This document shows positions 27,166 to 34,403 of a stretch of 34,500 nt of DNA, in pieces (the stretch's first letter is position 1; each line of letters begins with the position of its first letter). A program made the position numbers and the translations under genes. This stretch comes from Magnetococcales bacterium (lineage in GTDB: Bacteria; Pseudomonadota; Magnetococcia; Magnetococcales; UBA8363): assembly GCA_015228925.1 (NCBI GenBank), contig JADGCQ010000034.1, positions 1-34,500 on the forward strand. Reading direction: 5' to 3'. The notes under the pieces were generated by a model. It ran no database searches and was not told the origin of the DNA. It saw only the letters and a list, made by a program, of their open reading frames with translations.

Positions 27166-27242
27166 CTTGGCGCGTTTGGCTCATGATGTGGGCAGGTCCG
27201 ATAAATGGTTACATACGGTGGTGTCATAAGAGGTGCCGAAAT

Positions 27243-28409
27243 ATGAACGTCGATAAAAATACTACAAATGCAGAGTCGTTCTCATCAAAAAGTGAACTAG
27301 ATGAGAATGATAATTCCAAATATAATTCATTGGGTTTAGGCGTTGAATACGAAGATGTAGGGATTACCAATCCTTTTGACCCGGCTGCAATCAAGGTCGA
27401 AACTAAACAGATGAGTTTGGACACCCTGATTAAGAGAATGAAAGAGGGTGAAATTGAATTATCTCCCGATTTCCAAAGGAATGAGGTCTGGAAAGTTCCA
27501 GCTAAAAGCAGGTTGATCGAATCCCTTTTGATACGAATTCCACTTCCCGCATTCTATATGGATGCTACGAACGAAGAGAGTTGGTTGGTTGTGGATGGTT
27601 TGCAGCGGCTTTCCACTTTGAGAGATTTTATTATCAAAGAAACATTGGTATTAACTGATTTGGAATTTTTAGAACAATTTAATGAGAAAAAATTTTCAGA
27701 TCTTCCACGCAGTTATCAGAGGCGCATTGAAGAAACCCAGGTAACAGTATACCTGATCGAGAAAGGGACGCCGAATGATGTAAAGTTCAATATATTCAAG
27801 CGCATTAATACCGGAGGTCTTCCTCTTTCTTCTCAAGAAATCAGACATGCACTCAATCAGGGACCAGTAACCACTTTCCTTAAAGAGTTGGCTGAGTCAG
27901 AGATTTTTATAAAAGCTACTGACAAAGGTATTCGTGATAACCGGATGTCCGACAGAGAGTGCGTTATTCGTTTTTTTGCCTTTGTTATAACGCCATACTC
28001 TCAATATAACGGTGACTTTGACGCCTTTCTTGGTAACGCGATGGCTAGGATGAATAGGATGAGTTCCCTGGATCTGAAAGAAATGAAAAGAAGGTTCGAC
28101 AGAGCCATGTCCATCGCCATTAAAATTTTTGGGAGGAATGCCTTTCGCAAACAGTTTCGTGATAAAAATAATCGGCATCCTATCAATAAAGCCTTGTTCG
28201 AATCATGGTCAGTCAATCTGGAACAATTGACTGACCATGAAGTTGCAATTCTAGAAATAAAGAAAAAAGATCTTATAGATTATTTTATGGAAATGATGGA
28301 GAATCAAGAGTTCAACAATACCGTTACTCAAGGAACCGGAAATTTCATGCGTGTTCGCACAAGGTTTGAAATTATCCAAAGAATTATTCAGATTGTCCTA
28401 TCCGATTGA
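27243..28409 (+). CDS. DUF262-domain protein of a three-gene cassette
   Basis: The 388-residue protein has a charged, Asn/Ser-rich leader (1-50), then a DUF262 domain. Its motifs are SPDFQRNEVW (74-83), VVDGLQRLSTL (116-126) and FKRINTGGLPLSSQEIRHAL (185-204). The DGxQR and FxxxNTGG elements form the ParB/Srx-like nucleotide-binding core seen in GmrSD-type modification-dependent nucleases. No C-terminal DUF1524 HNH motif is visible; the last 180 residues are helical. Nucleotide hydrolysis or sensing is plausible, DNA cleavage by this protein alone is not supported. The ATG at 27243 has AGAGG about ten bases upstream. It opens a cassette with the ATPase and a third gene and is visibly AT-richer than the RND genes: 25 and 15 G+C per 60 bases at 27481 and 28261, versus 35 per 60 at 26941. 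Confidence 0.85.
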   Translation: MNVDKNTTNAESFSSKSELDENDNSKYNSLGLGVEYEDVGITNPFDPAAIKVETKQMSLDTLIKRMKEGEIELSPDFQRNEVWKVPAKSRLIESLLIRIPLPAFYMDATNEESWLVVDGLQRLSTLRDFIIKETLVLTDLEFLEQFNEKKFSDLPRSYQRRIEETQVTVYLIEKGTPNDVKFNIFKRINTGGLPLSSQEIRHALNQGPVTTFLKELAESEIFIKATDKGIRDNRMSDRECVIRFFAFVITPYSQYNGDFDAFLGNAMARMNRMSSLDLKEMKRRFDRAMSIAIKIFGRNAFRKQFRDKNNRHPINKALFESWSVNLEQLTDHEVAILEIKKKDLIDYFMEMMENQEFNNTVTQGTGNFMRVRTRFEIIQRIIQIVLSD

Positions 28410-28420
28410 GTACTGATAAC

Positions 28421-29530
28421 ATGATCAGCCGAATCCGTTTATTGAATTTCAAGTGTTTTGGAGAGGTTTCCATCCCTTTGGCGAACTTGACTTTAATGAC
28501 TGGTTTGAATGGCATGGGTAAATCATCAGCCATTCAAAGCTTGTTGGTTCTCCGACAATCCTTTCATCAAGGTCTTCTGCCAGGTCGAGGCTTGGCTCTC
28601 AATGGAGATTTGGTCAATCTTGGAACAGCCAAGGCCGTGCTTTACGAACACGCGCAGAATGACCATATCGGGATTTCATTGGCATATAATAACCAAGATC
28701 GTGAAACTGATTTTCTCTTCGGTTATGACAAAAATGCTGATATTCTGAAACCGCTGGGCCAGCAAAATGATACTGAAATCTTTAAGGAACAACTATTTAC
28801 AGATCAATTTCAATATCTTCACGCGGAACGATTGGGACCAAGGGTCACCTTCCCGGTTTCCCACCATCATGTGCGGGAACATCGCCAATTGGGATCCAAG
28901 GGGGAATATGCCAGCCATTTTCTCAGTCTGTTCGGTTCAACCCAGAAAGTCCCAAAGAAATTACAGCATTCTGATGGTCAATCAGATTTATTGGTTCATC
29001 AGGTCGCCGCTTGGCTGGGCGAAGTGAGTCCTGGGGTTGCTCTTCACCTCTCCCCTTATGCCAACATGGATGTGATGAATCTGGAATACTCTTTTCCTTC
29101 CGTAAACGGACGAAGCGATCATTTTCGCGCATCCAGTGTTGGTTTTGGAATCACCTATACCCTTCCTATTATCGTTGCTCTCCTTGCAGCCGAACCGGGG
29201 GATTTGCTGATCATGGAAAACCCGGAAGCGCATCTTCACCCACAAGGTCAAGTTCGAATTGGCGAGTTGATTTCCCGGGTCGCCGATGCAGGTGTTCAAC
29301 TGATCATTGAAACCCATAGCGATCACATTTTGAATGGAATTCGCGTCGCTGTGCGGCAAAAACGGTGTACCCCTGATAAAGTAGCCATCCACTATTTCTC
29401 CCGCAGACAAAAAGATGATCGCTCCTACAGTGATTTTGAATCTCCTAAAATTGACAAGGATGGGCGGATTGATCCTTGGCCAAGCGGGTTCTTTGATGAG
29501 TGGGAAAAAAGTTTGGAAAACCTGCTCTGA
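28421..29530 (+). CDS. AAA family ATPase with DUF3696-type C-terminus
   Basis: The 369-residue ABC/OLD-type ATPase begins like its family (MISRIRLLNFKCFGEV). It has Walker A GLNGMGKS (28-35), a signature-like SSVGFGITYTLPII (239-252), Walker B LLIMENPEAHLHP (262-274) and the switch motif ETHSDHIL (297-304). The end (DGRIDPWPSGFFDEWE, about 347-362) is the DUF3696 signature. Such ATPases drive or gate effectors in several anti-phage and abortive systems, including OLD, Septu and PARIS ATPases. No TOPRIM or HNH domain is fused here. The ATG at 28421 is preferred; TTG at 28406 would overlap the upstream stop. The third cassette gene follows after 14 bases. Confidence 0.88.
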   Translation: MISRIRLLNFKCFGEVSIPLANLTLMTGLNGMGKSSAIQSLLVLRQSFHQGLLPGRGLALNGDLVNLGTAKAVLYEHAQNDHIGISLAYNNQDRETDFLFGYDKNADILKPLGQQNDTEIFKEQLFTDQFQYLHAERLGPRVTFPVSHHHVREHRQLGSKGEYASHFLSLFGSTQKVPKKLQHSDGQSDLLVHQVAAWLGEVSPGVALHLSPYANMDVMNLEYSFPSVNGRSDHFRASSVGFGITYTLPIIVALLAAEPGDLLIMENPEAHLHPQGQVRIGELISRVADAGVQLIIETHSDHILNGIRVAVRQKRCTPDKVAIHYFSRRQKDDRSYSDFESPKIDKDGRIDPWPSGFFDEWEKSLENLL

Positions 29531-29544
29531 GTTGGGATAACAAC

Positions 29545-30492
29545 ATGTCAGTATTATTGATATTGAATGAATTGAGCCTTAATCCGGTTGCACCGAATAA
29601 AGAGATTGCCAGGGAGCGTGTTCAATCCTTTCTGAAAACCATTCGGGCAGCGTGTCGCGCCGGTATAAAAAGGGAACTTCGCACTCAGGAAAATTTTAAG
29701 GAGTGTTTGATTGCTACGGGTTATACATGGAGGAACTGGAATCAAGACAGTGAAGTCCCGAAAGAAGAACGCCAATATTTTTTGGGGATGGCGACACGTT
29801 CTCCGTATCTCAATGGTCTTGGTGAAAACCAGAACGAGTCGGTAGGGTTTGAATTTACAGTTAACGGGGTACGGGCTGAAGGTTTAGGGATAGCCTTCAT
29901 AACGGGCGGATTGGCTGTAAGCCTGTTATCAGAAGAAAACTGGGACTCCGCTGGCGTTGAAGTCGGTGTCAGTGAACTGATTGACGATGGGACCATCCGT
30001 GAATTTTCGAAAATAGTTCCTCACGCCAGTCGTGATGTGCATATTGATAACATTCATAGAAAATGGATCCATGATCGCCTTGCAAAATCGGTCTTCAGTG
30101 GAGAAGAACTTTGGAAGGAGTCGTCCATTTTTTTTCCTTCACTTGATTTTTGTCCCGCAGTTGAAACCCAAATGGCTCAATTGCCAAAAGAGGCTCTTGC
30201 TCCTATCCTCCGTGGTTTGTTTTGCTTGGAAACGTATTGCCAGGGTTGGACAGACGGAGGGTTTAACCAGAACTCCCTTGGCTGTGCTTCATCAACGGAA
30301 TCGAAGTCAACCAAAGCGACATATGGGAAGGAAAGAACATTTCTATGTCCCAATGGTGTCGAACGAGTATTCAGCTATCACGTTAAACCAGGGCAATCCT
30401 GGCGCATTTATTATGACCCTGATCCTGGTCCCGGCAGGATGTATATTGGATATGTGGGGCGTCACCTTCCGACTACGCGCCATAATCATTGA
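29545..30492 (+). CDS. unknown protein, third member of the DUF262-ATPase cassette
   Basis: I cannot name a family for this 315-residue protein. The N-terminal third begins MSVLLILNELSLN and contains a WRNWNQDSEVPKEERQYF segment. The middle is mixed alpha/beta. The C-terminal 50 residues look like a compact beta-rich module: RTFLCPNGVERVFSYHVKPG, then SWRIYYDPD and GRMYIGYVGRHLPT. This alternation of short strands with conserved-looking Arg, His and Tyr recalls small RelE-like ribonuclease folds, but that is only an impression. Seven cysteines are spread through the protein. GGGA precedes the ATG at 29545 by about nine bases. Its tight spacing after the ATPase suggests the effector or specificity subunit of a system. 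A terminator-like hairpin follows about 100 bases later. Confidence 0.75.
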   Translation: MSVLLILNELSLNPVAPNKEIARERVQSFLKTIRAACRAGIKRELRTQENFKECLIATGYTWRNWNQDSEVPKEERQYFLGMATRSPYLNGLGENQNESVGFEFTVNGVRAEGLGIAFITGGLAVSLLSEENWDSAGVEVGVSELIDDGTIREFSKIVPHASRDVHIDNIHRKWIHDRLAKSVFSGEELWKESSIFFPSLDFCPAVETQMAQLPKEALAPILRGLFCLETYCQGWTDGGFNQNSLGCASSTESKSTKATYGKERTFLCPNGVERVFSYHVKPGQSWRIYYDPDPGPGRMYIGYVGRHLPTTRHNH

Positions 30493-30594
30493 TCAGAGAC
30501 CATGCCAATAGGGGTCGATTAACATCTATAAAATTTTCAAACGCTGTGCAACATAATGTGTTTAACCTGTCCGGCAGAAAACTTTTTCCTATTG

Positions 30595-30636
30595 GCGGCG
30601 GTTCCCGTGACGAAGAACCGCCGCAGTTTTCCTTTT
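30595..30636 (+). terminator. terminator after the three-gene cassette
   Basis: GCGGCGGTTC (30595-30604) pairs perfectly with GAACCGCCGC (30615-30624), loop of ten bases, followed by AGTTTTCCTTTT. It separates the cassette from the convergent minus-strand gene and may serve both. Confidence 0.8.
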
Positions 30637-30640
30637 GGTT

Positions 30641-31078
30641 TCACGCCATGTCGTCCACAAGCAGGTGAAAGAGTTTGGGAGAAACCGTCTTCAGGTAGAC
30701 CAACTGTTCTGCATCCAACCGCATCAGGTCACAGTTGGTCTGGCAGATTGCTGAGGAAGAATAATGGCTGTGGTTGAAGAGACCCCGGCCACCAAGAACC
30801 GCTCCAGATGTTTGTGTGCAAGAGTTCTGCAAGGGCGTGGTCGCGTGGCACTTTTCATGACCGTTGGGAATGTCCACAGTGCCAAAAGGTCCGAAGTCAA
30901 CCCACTTGTGGATATCCACCGGGTGACCAGATTCTACCGTCCCCCTCTGTACCACGTAAATCGCATCTTCGGGTTCGCCTTCCTCGAACAGGGTTTCGCC
31001 ACAATGAAAGGCCATTGGGGAGGCTATAGCCTTGATGATATTCAAATCCTTTCCACTGACAACCGGGTGGTTTTTCAT
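30641..31078 (-). CDS. cyclic-nucleotide-binding-like domain protein
   Basis: This 145-residue single-domain protein resembles the cNMP-binding fold. GETLFEEGEPEDAIYVVQRGTV (about 27-48, in two parts) matches the first half of the domain, and GAVLGGRGLFNHSHYSSSAICQTNCDLMRLDAEQLVYL (about 92-129, in parts) the second. Between them lies a longer, Cys/His-containing stretch (about 49-90) than the family usually has. The phosphate-binding cassette (GE....R.A) is not clearly intact, so ligand binding is doubtful. No DNA-binding domain follows. GGGAG lies eight bases upstream of the ATG. It lies 108 bases after the antitoxin-like gene in the same direction. Confidence 0.7.
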   Translation of the reverse strand: MKNHPVVSGKDLNIIKAIASPMAFHCGETLFEEGEPEDAIYVVQRGTVESGHPVDIHKWVDFGPFGTVDIPNGHEKCHATTPLQNSCTQTSGAVLGGRGLFNHSHYSSSAICQTNCDLMRLDAEQLVYLKTVSPKLFHLLVDDMA

Positions 31079-31186
31079 GTTTTATTCTCCCACGGACAGC
31101 CATTAAAAATAGCCAATGTTGGCAACGCATTTTCTAAAGAATCTATTGAAGATCTATGACACAATCTTCCAATCCCAGGAAACGCA

Positions 31187-31459
31187 TCACATCGATACGC
31201 CAAGAATCCATTCCGTCCCCTCTTTTCTGGGTGCGGATGATTTCCAAAATCTGAACCGATGAGGTATGTCACGATCCAAGTTGGTGTTTGGAGAGATAGC
31301 GATTGCCTCACTTGCTGGACCAAACACCATTTCTTCACACTGGTTTTTCTCAACGGCATGTTCAAAAGCGGACTGAGCGACCCGATTCCAGTTGGTCCCC
31401 TCCATATTTTTCATAGCCTCGGAAAGATGCTTGGGAATATTTACAGTGATGGTTTCCAT
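31187..31459 (-). CDS. orphan ribbon-helix-helix antitoxin-like protein
   Basis: The 90-residue protein starts METITVNIPKHLSEAMKN, a beta strand plus helix like ribbon-helix-helix antitoxins, followed by NWNRVAQSAFEHAVEKN (second helix). The C-terminal half (about 45-90) is polar with no recognised motif, as in antitoxins that wrap their toxin. No PIN, RelE or other toxin gene follows it; the next gene downstream is the cNMP-like one. The ATG at 31459 has GGAG seven bases upstream, so the longer frame to 31546 is rejected. It may be a solitary DNA-binding regulator or a remnant of a toxin-antitoxin pair beside the putative defence cassette. Confidence 0.7.
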   Translation of the reverse strand: METITVNIPKHLSEAMKNMEGTNWNRVAQSAFEHAVEKNQCEEMVFGPASEAIAISPNTNLDRDIPHRFRFWKSSAPRKEGTEWILGVSM

Positions 31460-31777
31460 GATTATTCTCCAATTCCAAACGATTGCTTCAAAGATACTTT
31501 CAGGGTCTATAGGATGACCATATAAAGATAAATACACAAACCTCACTGGTATTCATTACATTTTCCATACCATTCTCACTTTTTGATAGCAAAGTAATAT
31601 TTTATTTTAAAAACAGTCAGATACGGCAAGTGTTTGCAGTGATGTAAAGAAAACTAAACAAAATGGTTGGTCAAAAATGACCGGAATATCATCTTCTGGC
31701 GGCCATAATTTGTTTTTCTTCGGGGCATTTTTTTCTAAACTGCTCCCAACACGGGAGAACCGTTTTTGTTTATATTC
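31460..31777. other. AT-rich gap between the antitoxin-like gene and the sigma-54 activator
   Basis: No gene is supported. The part next to 31459 is AT-rich and should hold the promoter of the antitoxin-like gene. Two small inverted repeats are visible: GGTCA-AAAA-TGACC (31669-31682) and CTCCC-AACAC-GGGAG (31743-31757). The latter is near the stop of the sigma-54 activator and could be a weak terminator. Confidence 0.45.
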
Positions 31778-33118
31778 TCAAGGAGGCGGGGAAATTTCTT
31801 TCAACTGGCTTACTTTTCGGGTCAATGTGCGCATGCTGATTCCAAGTTGAGCGGCCAATTGCGTCCGGCTACCCTGGTATGCTTGCAATATATGGCTCAA
31901 ATAGCGAGCTTCCAACGCCTTGAGCGGAACAATCGTCTCATCTTGTCCCCATGGTGATGGAGGAGGCGTTTTTTCAATGTCATGAAGTTCGCTCTGGACA
32001 AGGCCGGGGAAATGGATCGGTTCCAGCGTTGTACCATCGGCAAACAGCCGAGCCTGTTCCAAAAAATTGACCAATTCACGAATATTTCCTGGGAATTCAT
32101 ACATAGAGAGCAACAGTTCCGCATCATGGGTGAGGGTGGGGGGCTTTCCCACGGCGATGCGTAGCAAAATGGAACGCGCCAATAAGCCGATGTCTTCTCG
32201 TCTTTCTCGCAACGGCGGCAGTCGGATGGGAAACGCGCTGATGCGATAATAGAGGTCGCGGCGAAAACGCCCCTGATGGATCATCTCGTCAAGGTTGCAG
32301 TTGGTGGCGCAGACGAGTCGAAAATGGGCTTGGCGCGTTTGTGTGTCGCCCACTTTTCTGAAGGTATGTGTTTCCAGGAGACGCAAAAGTTTGACCTGCA
32401 CCGGAAGGGGAACATCACCAATTTCATCCAAAAAGAGCGTGCCGCCATCAACCGCCTCGACCAAACCATCTTTATTGGCGAGGGCACCAGTAAAGGATCC
32501 CTTGAGATGGCCAAAAAGTTCACTCTCGAAGAGCGTCTCTGACAAACCACTGCATTCTACAGGAATAAAAGGTTTGTTGGCCCATCCGGCGGCATCATGC
32601 AAGGCTCGTGCGATCAATTCTTTCCCAGTCCCCGACTCGCCGAGCAGCAATACCGGAACAGATTCCCGAGCCACCCGATGCACTTTCTCCAACATTTGGA
32701 TAAAAGCTGTGCTGATGCCAACAAGTCCATGGGCCCTCGGTTCGGCACTGGCGATCAGGGTCCGACATAATATTTCTTGATAATAAATAATATTGCCACT
32801 TTTATCGTAAACCGGGGTGATTTCCACGATGACATATTCATGCCCTTTCGCCACATGGTGAACATGAAGCCTGTGAGAGGATGAGCGCGTTGCTTGGCAG
32901 ATCTGTAAGGGGCATTTTTCTCCCATCTCATCACAGGGCCGATCATAACCATGGGAAACCTGAAAACAGGTTTTTCCAGTCAGGACACCCACTTTAAAAA
33001 ACACCGCTTGGTAGGCTTTGTTGGTCGCCAAAATTCTATAGTCAACATCGAGAAAAACTGCGGGATCCGTAAGGGCGTCCAATGAAGCCAAGTGGTCGGC
33101 ATCGGGTTCATGGGTCAT
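31778..33118 (-). CDS. sigma-54-dependent transcriptional activator with Cys-rich PAS domain
   Basis: This 446-residue bacterial enhancer-binding protein has an N-terminal PAS-like sensor (about 8-122). The sensor contains a Cys/His cluster: Cys51, His56, Cys62, Cys69 and Cys74 in TCFQVSHGYDRPCDE followed by KCPLQIC. The AAA+ domain (about 132-365) has Walker A GESGTGKE (160-167), the sigma-54 contact loop GSFTGA (207-212, Ser for the usual Ala), and Walker B GGTLFLDEIGD (225-235). Arginine-finger-like RFRRDLYYR follows. The C-terminus (about 400-440) is a Fis-type helix-turn-helix ending RTQLAAQLGISMRTLTRKV. The cluster suggests redox, metal or Fe-S sensing. A sigma-54 promoter with an upstream inverted repeat lies in the divergent intergenic region, so the 33342 gene is a probable target. 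Confidence 0.93.
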   Translation of the reverse strand: MTHEPDADHLASLDALTDPAVFLDVDYRILATNKAYQAVFFKVGVLTGKTCFQVSHGYDRPCDEMGEKCPLQICQATRSSSHRLHVHHVAKGHEYVIVEITPVYDKSGNIIYYQEILCRTLIASAEPRAHGLVGISTAFIQMLEKVHRVARESVPVLLLGESGTGKELIARALHDAAGWANKPFIPVECSGLSETLFESELFGHLKGSFTGALANKDGLVEAVDGGTLFLDEIGDVPLPVQVKLLRLLETHTFRKVGDTQTRQAHFRLVCATNCNLDEMIHQGRFRRDLYYRISAFPIRLPPLRERREDIGLLARSILLRIAVGKPPTLTHDAELLLSMYEFPGNIRELVNFLEQARLFADGTTLEPIHFPGLVQSELHDIEKTPPPSPWGQDETIVPLKALEARYLSHILQAYQGSRTQLAAQLGISMRTLTRKVSQLKEISPPP

Positions 33119-33149
33119 ATCAGGCTCCTTAAAAAATGGCCGCCAATTA

Positions 33150-33164
33150 TGTCTATGTTAGACA
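33150..33164. promoter_or_regulatory. candidate enhancer site for the sigma-54 activator
   Basis: TGTCTA-TGT-TAGACA is a perfect six-base inverted repeat with a three-base centre. Its centre is about 120 bases upstream of the -24 box of the sigma-54 promoter and 39 bases from the activator's own start. That is the expected place for an upstream activator site and for autoregulation. A second symmetric element, TCACA-GT-TGTGA, lies at 33208-33219. Confidence 0.5.
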
Positions 33165-33273
33165 ATGGATGTCAAAGCGCACCATCGTTCAAGTCGGGGT
33201 AACCGACTCACAGTTGTGATAACTATCTAAAACATAATCATTAAGAAGTCAGATTCATGACCCTAAGCAGGCA

Positions 33274-33288
33274 TGGTATGGGATATGC
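33274..33288 (+). promoter_or_regulatory. candidate sigma-54 (-24/-12) promoter
   Basis: TGGTATGGGATATGC has the invariant GG and GC separated by exactly ten bases and agrees with TGGCAC...TTGC at most other positions. Transcription would start near 33300, about 40 bases before the ATG of the 33342 gene. A 10-base palindrome (CACACGTGTG, 33310-33319) lies in the untranslated leader. Confidence 0.6.
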
Positions 33289-33341
33289 GTTCGTTGGGTG
33301 ATGGGTCAACACACGTGTGAACCATCAAAGGACTTGGTTAC

Positions 33342-33602
33342 ATGATAAACAATCCTATAGATTGGGTGACACATAAAAACTATCAGCGCGTTCATGCCTG
33401 GATCAGAAAACGGGAAGATGATTACAGGATCAACCTTGAAAACTGGGTTATGGTTAAATTTCGCAATCTTCCTGAAACTCCGAACAGTGCGGCGATTTTG
33501 GATCTTGAGCAATGGATCCAGATTTATCTGCCCCCTGTGCTTTTACGGGTTATGTGGGACCAACTCGCTGATGTCGAAGAGAAGATTTCTGGAGAATTAT
33601 AA
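33342..33602 (+). CDS. unknown small protein, probable sigma-54 target
   Basis: I do not recognise this 86-residue soluble protein. It is rich in Trp (five residues: WVTHKN, AWIRK, NWVMV, EQWIQ, MWDQL) and has a basic N-terminal half and acidic C-terminus. No signal peptide, membrane helix or metal motif is visible. AAAGGA lies nine bases before the ATG. The sigma-54 promoter upstream and the divergent sigma-54 activator suggest that it is made in response to the signal sensed by that activator. A strong terminator follows about 135 bases after the stop, so it is transcribed alone or with a short untranslated tail. Confidence 0.7.
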   Translation: MINNPIDWVTHKNYQRVHAWIRKREDDYRINLENWVMVKFRNLPETPNSAAILDLEQWIQIYLPPVLLRVMWDQLADVEEKISGEL

Positions 33603-33736
33603 TATTCACCGGGAATGGTCAAGCGATTTGGTTCAGAAGGTGCTGTGCGTTGGGCGAAAAGGATGGTATCCCGAATCGACCACCGAAGAGGGGAATTGAT
33701 CTTTTATGAAAAATCAAATTTTTAAAATGGGGTGAT

Positions 33737-33778
33737 CGTGGCGGAGAATGACCTCCGCCACGTATCTGTGTTTTTTTT
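33737..33778 (+). terminator. Rho-independent terminator after the 33342 gene
   Basis: CGTGGCGGAG (33737-33746) pairs perfectly with CTCCGCCACG (33753-33762), loop AATGAC, followed after a few bases by eight T (33771-33778). The T-run touches the stop codon of the convergent rubrerythrin gene. Confidence 0.88.
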
Positions 33779-34277
33779 ATGCAACTGAGCGATATTTCTC
33801 CCCTTTGGCATGACAAACGGGGCAATGATCCGGTGCTTTGCCAATTTCGGTATGACCGCAGATCGGGCAGACATAAATCTCCAGGCTGTCCAAATCTTGA
33901 CCGGACTTGATTGCTTTCAAGGCTTGTTCAAACAGGTCGTGGTGGATTTTTTCAACGGCCATGGCATTTTTCATCGATCGGACCGCCTTGTCGTGCCCTT
34001 CGTCCTCGGCGGTTTTGATAAAACCAGGATACATCTCGGTAAATTCGTAATGTTCTCCATCCATGGCCGCTTGCAGGTTGTCCGCCGTGCTTTGCACGCC
34101 ATCCAATACCCGAAAATGAGAATGAGCATGGATGGTTTCCGCCTCTGCGACGGCCCGAAACAGGCGGGCAACCTGGGCAAAACCCTCCAACTCTGCCTTC
34201 TCGGCAAAGGCAAGATATTTTCTGTTGGCCTGACTTTCGCCGGCGAAAGCCGTTTTGAGATTGTCGGTGGTTTTCAT
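33777..34277 (-). CDS. rubrerythrin
   Basis: This 166-residue non-haem di-iron peroxidase reduces hydrogen peroxide in the cytoplasm of anaerobes and microaerophiles. The N-terminal four-helix domain supplies iron ligands, seen as Glu14 (GESQAN), Glu47-x2-His50 (AEAETIH) and the second pair around VEKIHHD (Glu109, His112). The C-terminal rubredoxin-like domain has CPIC (137-140) and CPVC (152-155), so the electron-transfer iron site is intact. AGGAG lies about 11 bases before the ATG. It is convergent with the 33342 gene and stands alone. A 12-base palindrome lies 93 bases upstream of its start. Confidence 0.96.
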   Translation of the reverse strand: MKTTDNLKTAFAGESQANRKYLAFAEKAELEGFAQVARLFRAVAEAETIHAHSHFRVLDGVQSTADNLQAAMDGEHYEFTEMYPGFIKTAEDEGHDKAVRSMKNAMAVEKIHHDLFEQALKAIKSGQDLDSLEIYVCPICGHTEIGKAPDHCPVCHAKGEKYRSVA

Positions 34278-34369
34278 TCTGATGATTCTCCTAAAATACG
34301 ACGGTCAAGGGGACTTGCGGTCATCGTCATGATTATTTTTTCCAGAAAACTGCGCATGGTACCACGTTT

Positions 34370-34381
34370 ATCAACGTTGAT
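34370..34381. promoter_or_regulatory. 12-bp palindrome upstream of rubrerythrin
   Basis: ATCAACGTTGAT is a perfect palindrome 93 bases before the rubrerythrin start. It is in place for an operator of a peroxide- or oxygen-responsive regulator, but it does not match a consensus that I can name. Confidence 0.35.
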
Positions 34382-34403
34382 GATACTAAAAGCAGAAATC
34401 TCT

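Noticed and set aside
33394-33699. 101-codon plus-strand frame overlapping the 33342 gene
   Set aside because: It is in another frame of a gene with a better ribosome binding site and a promoter in the right place.
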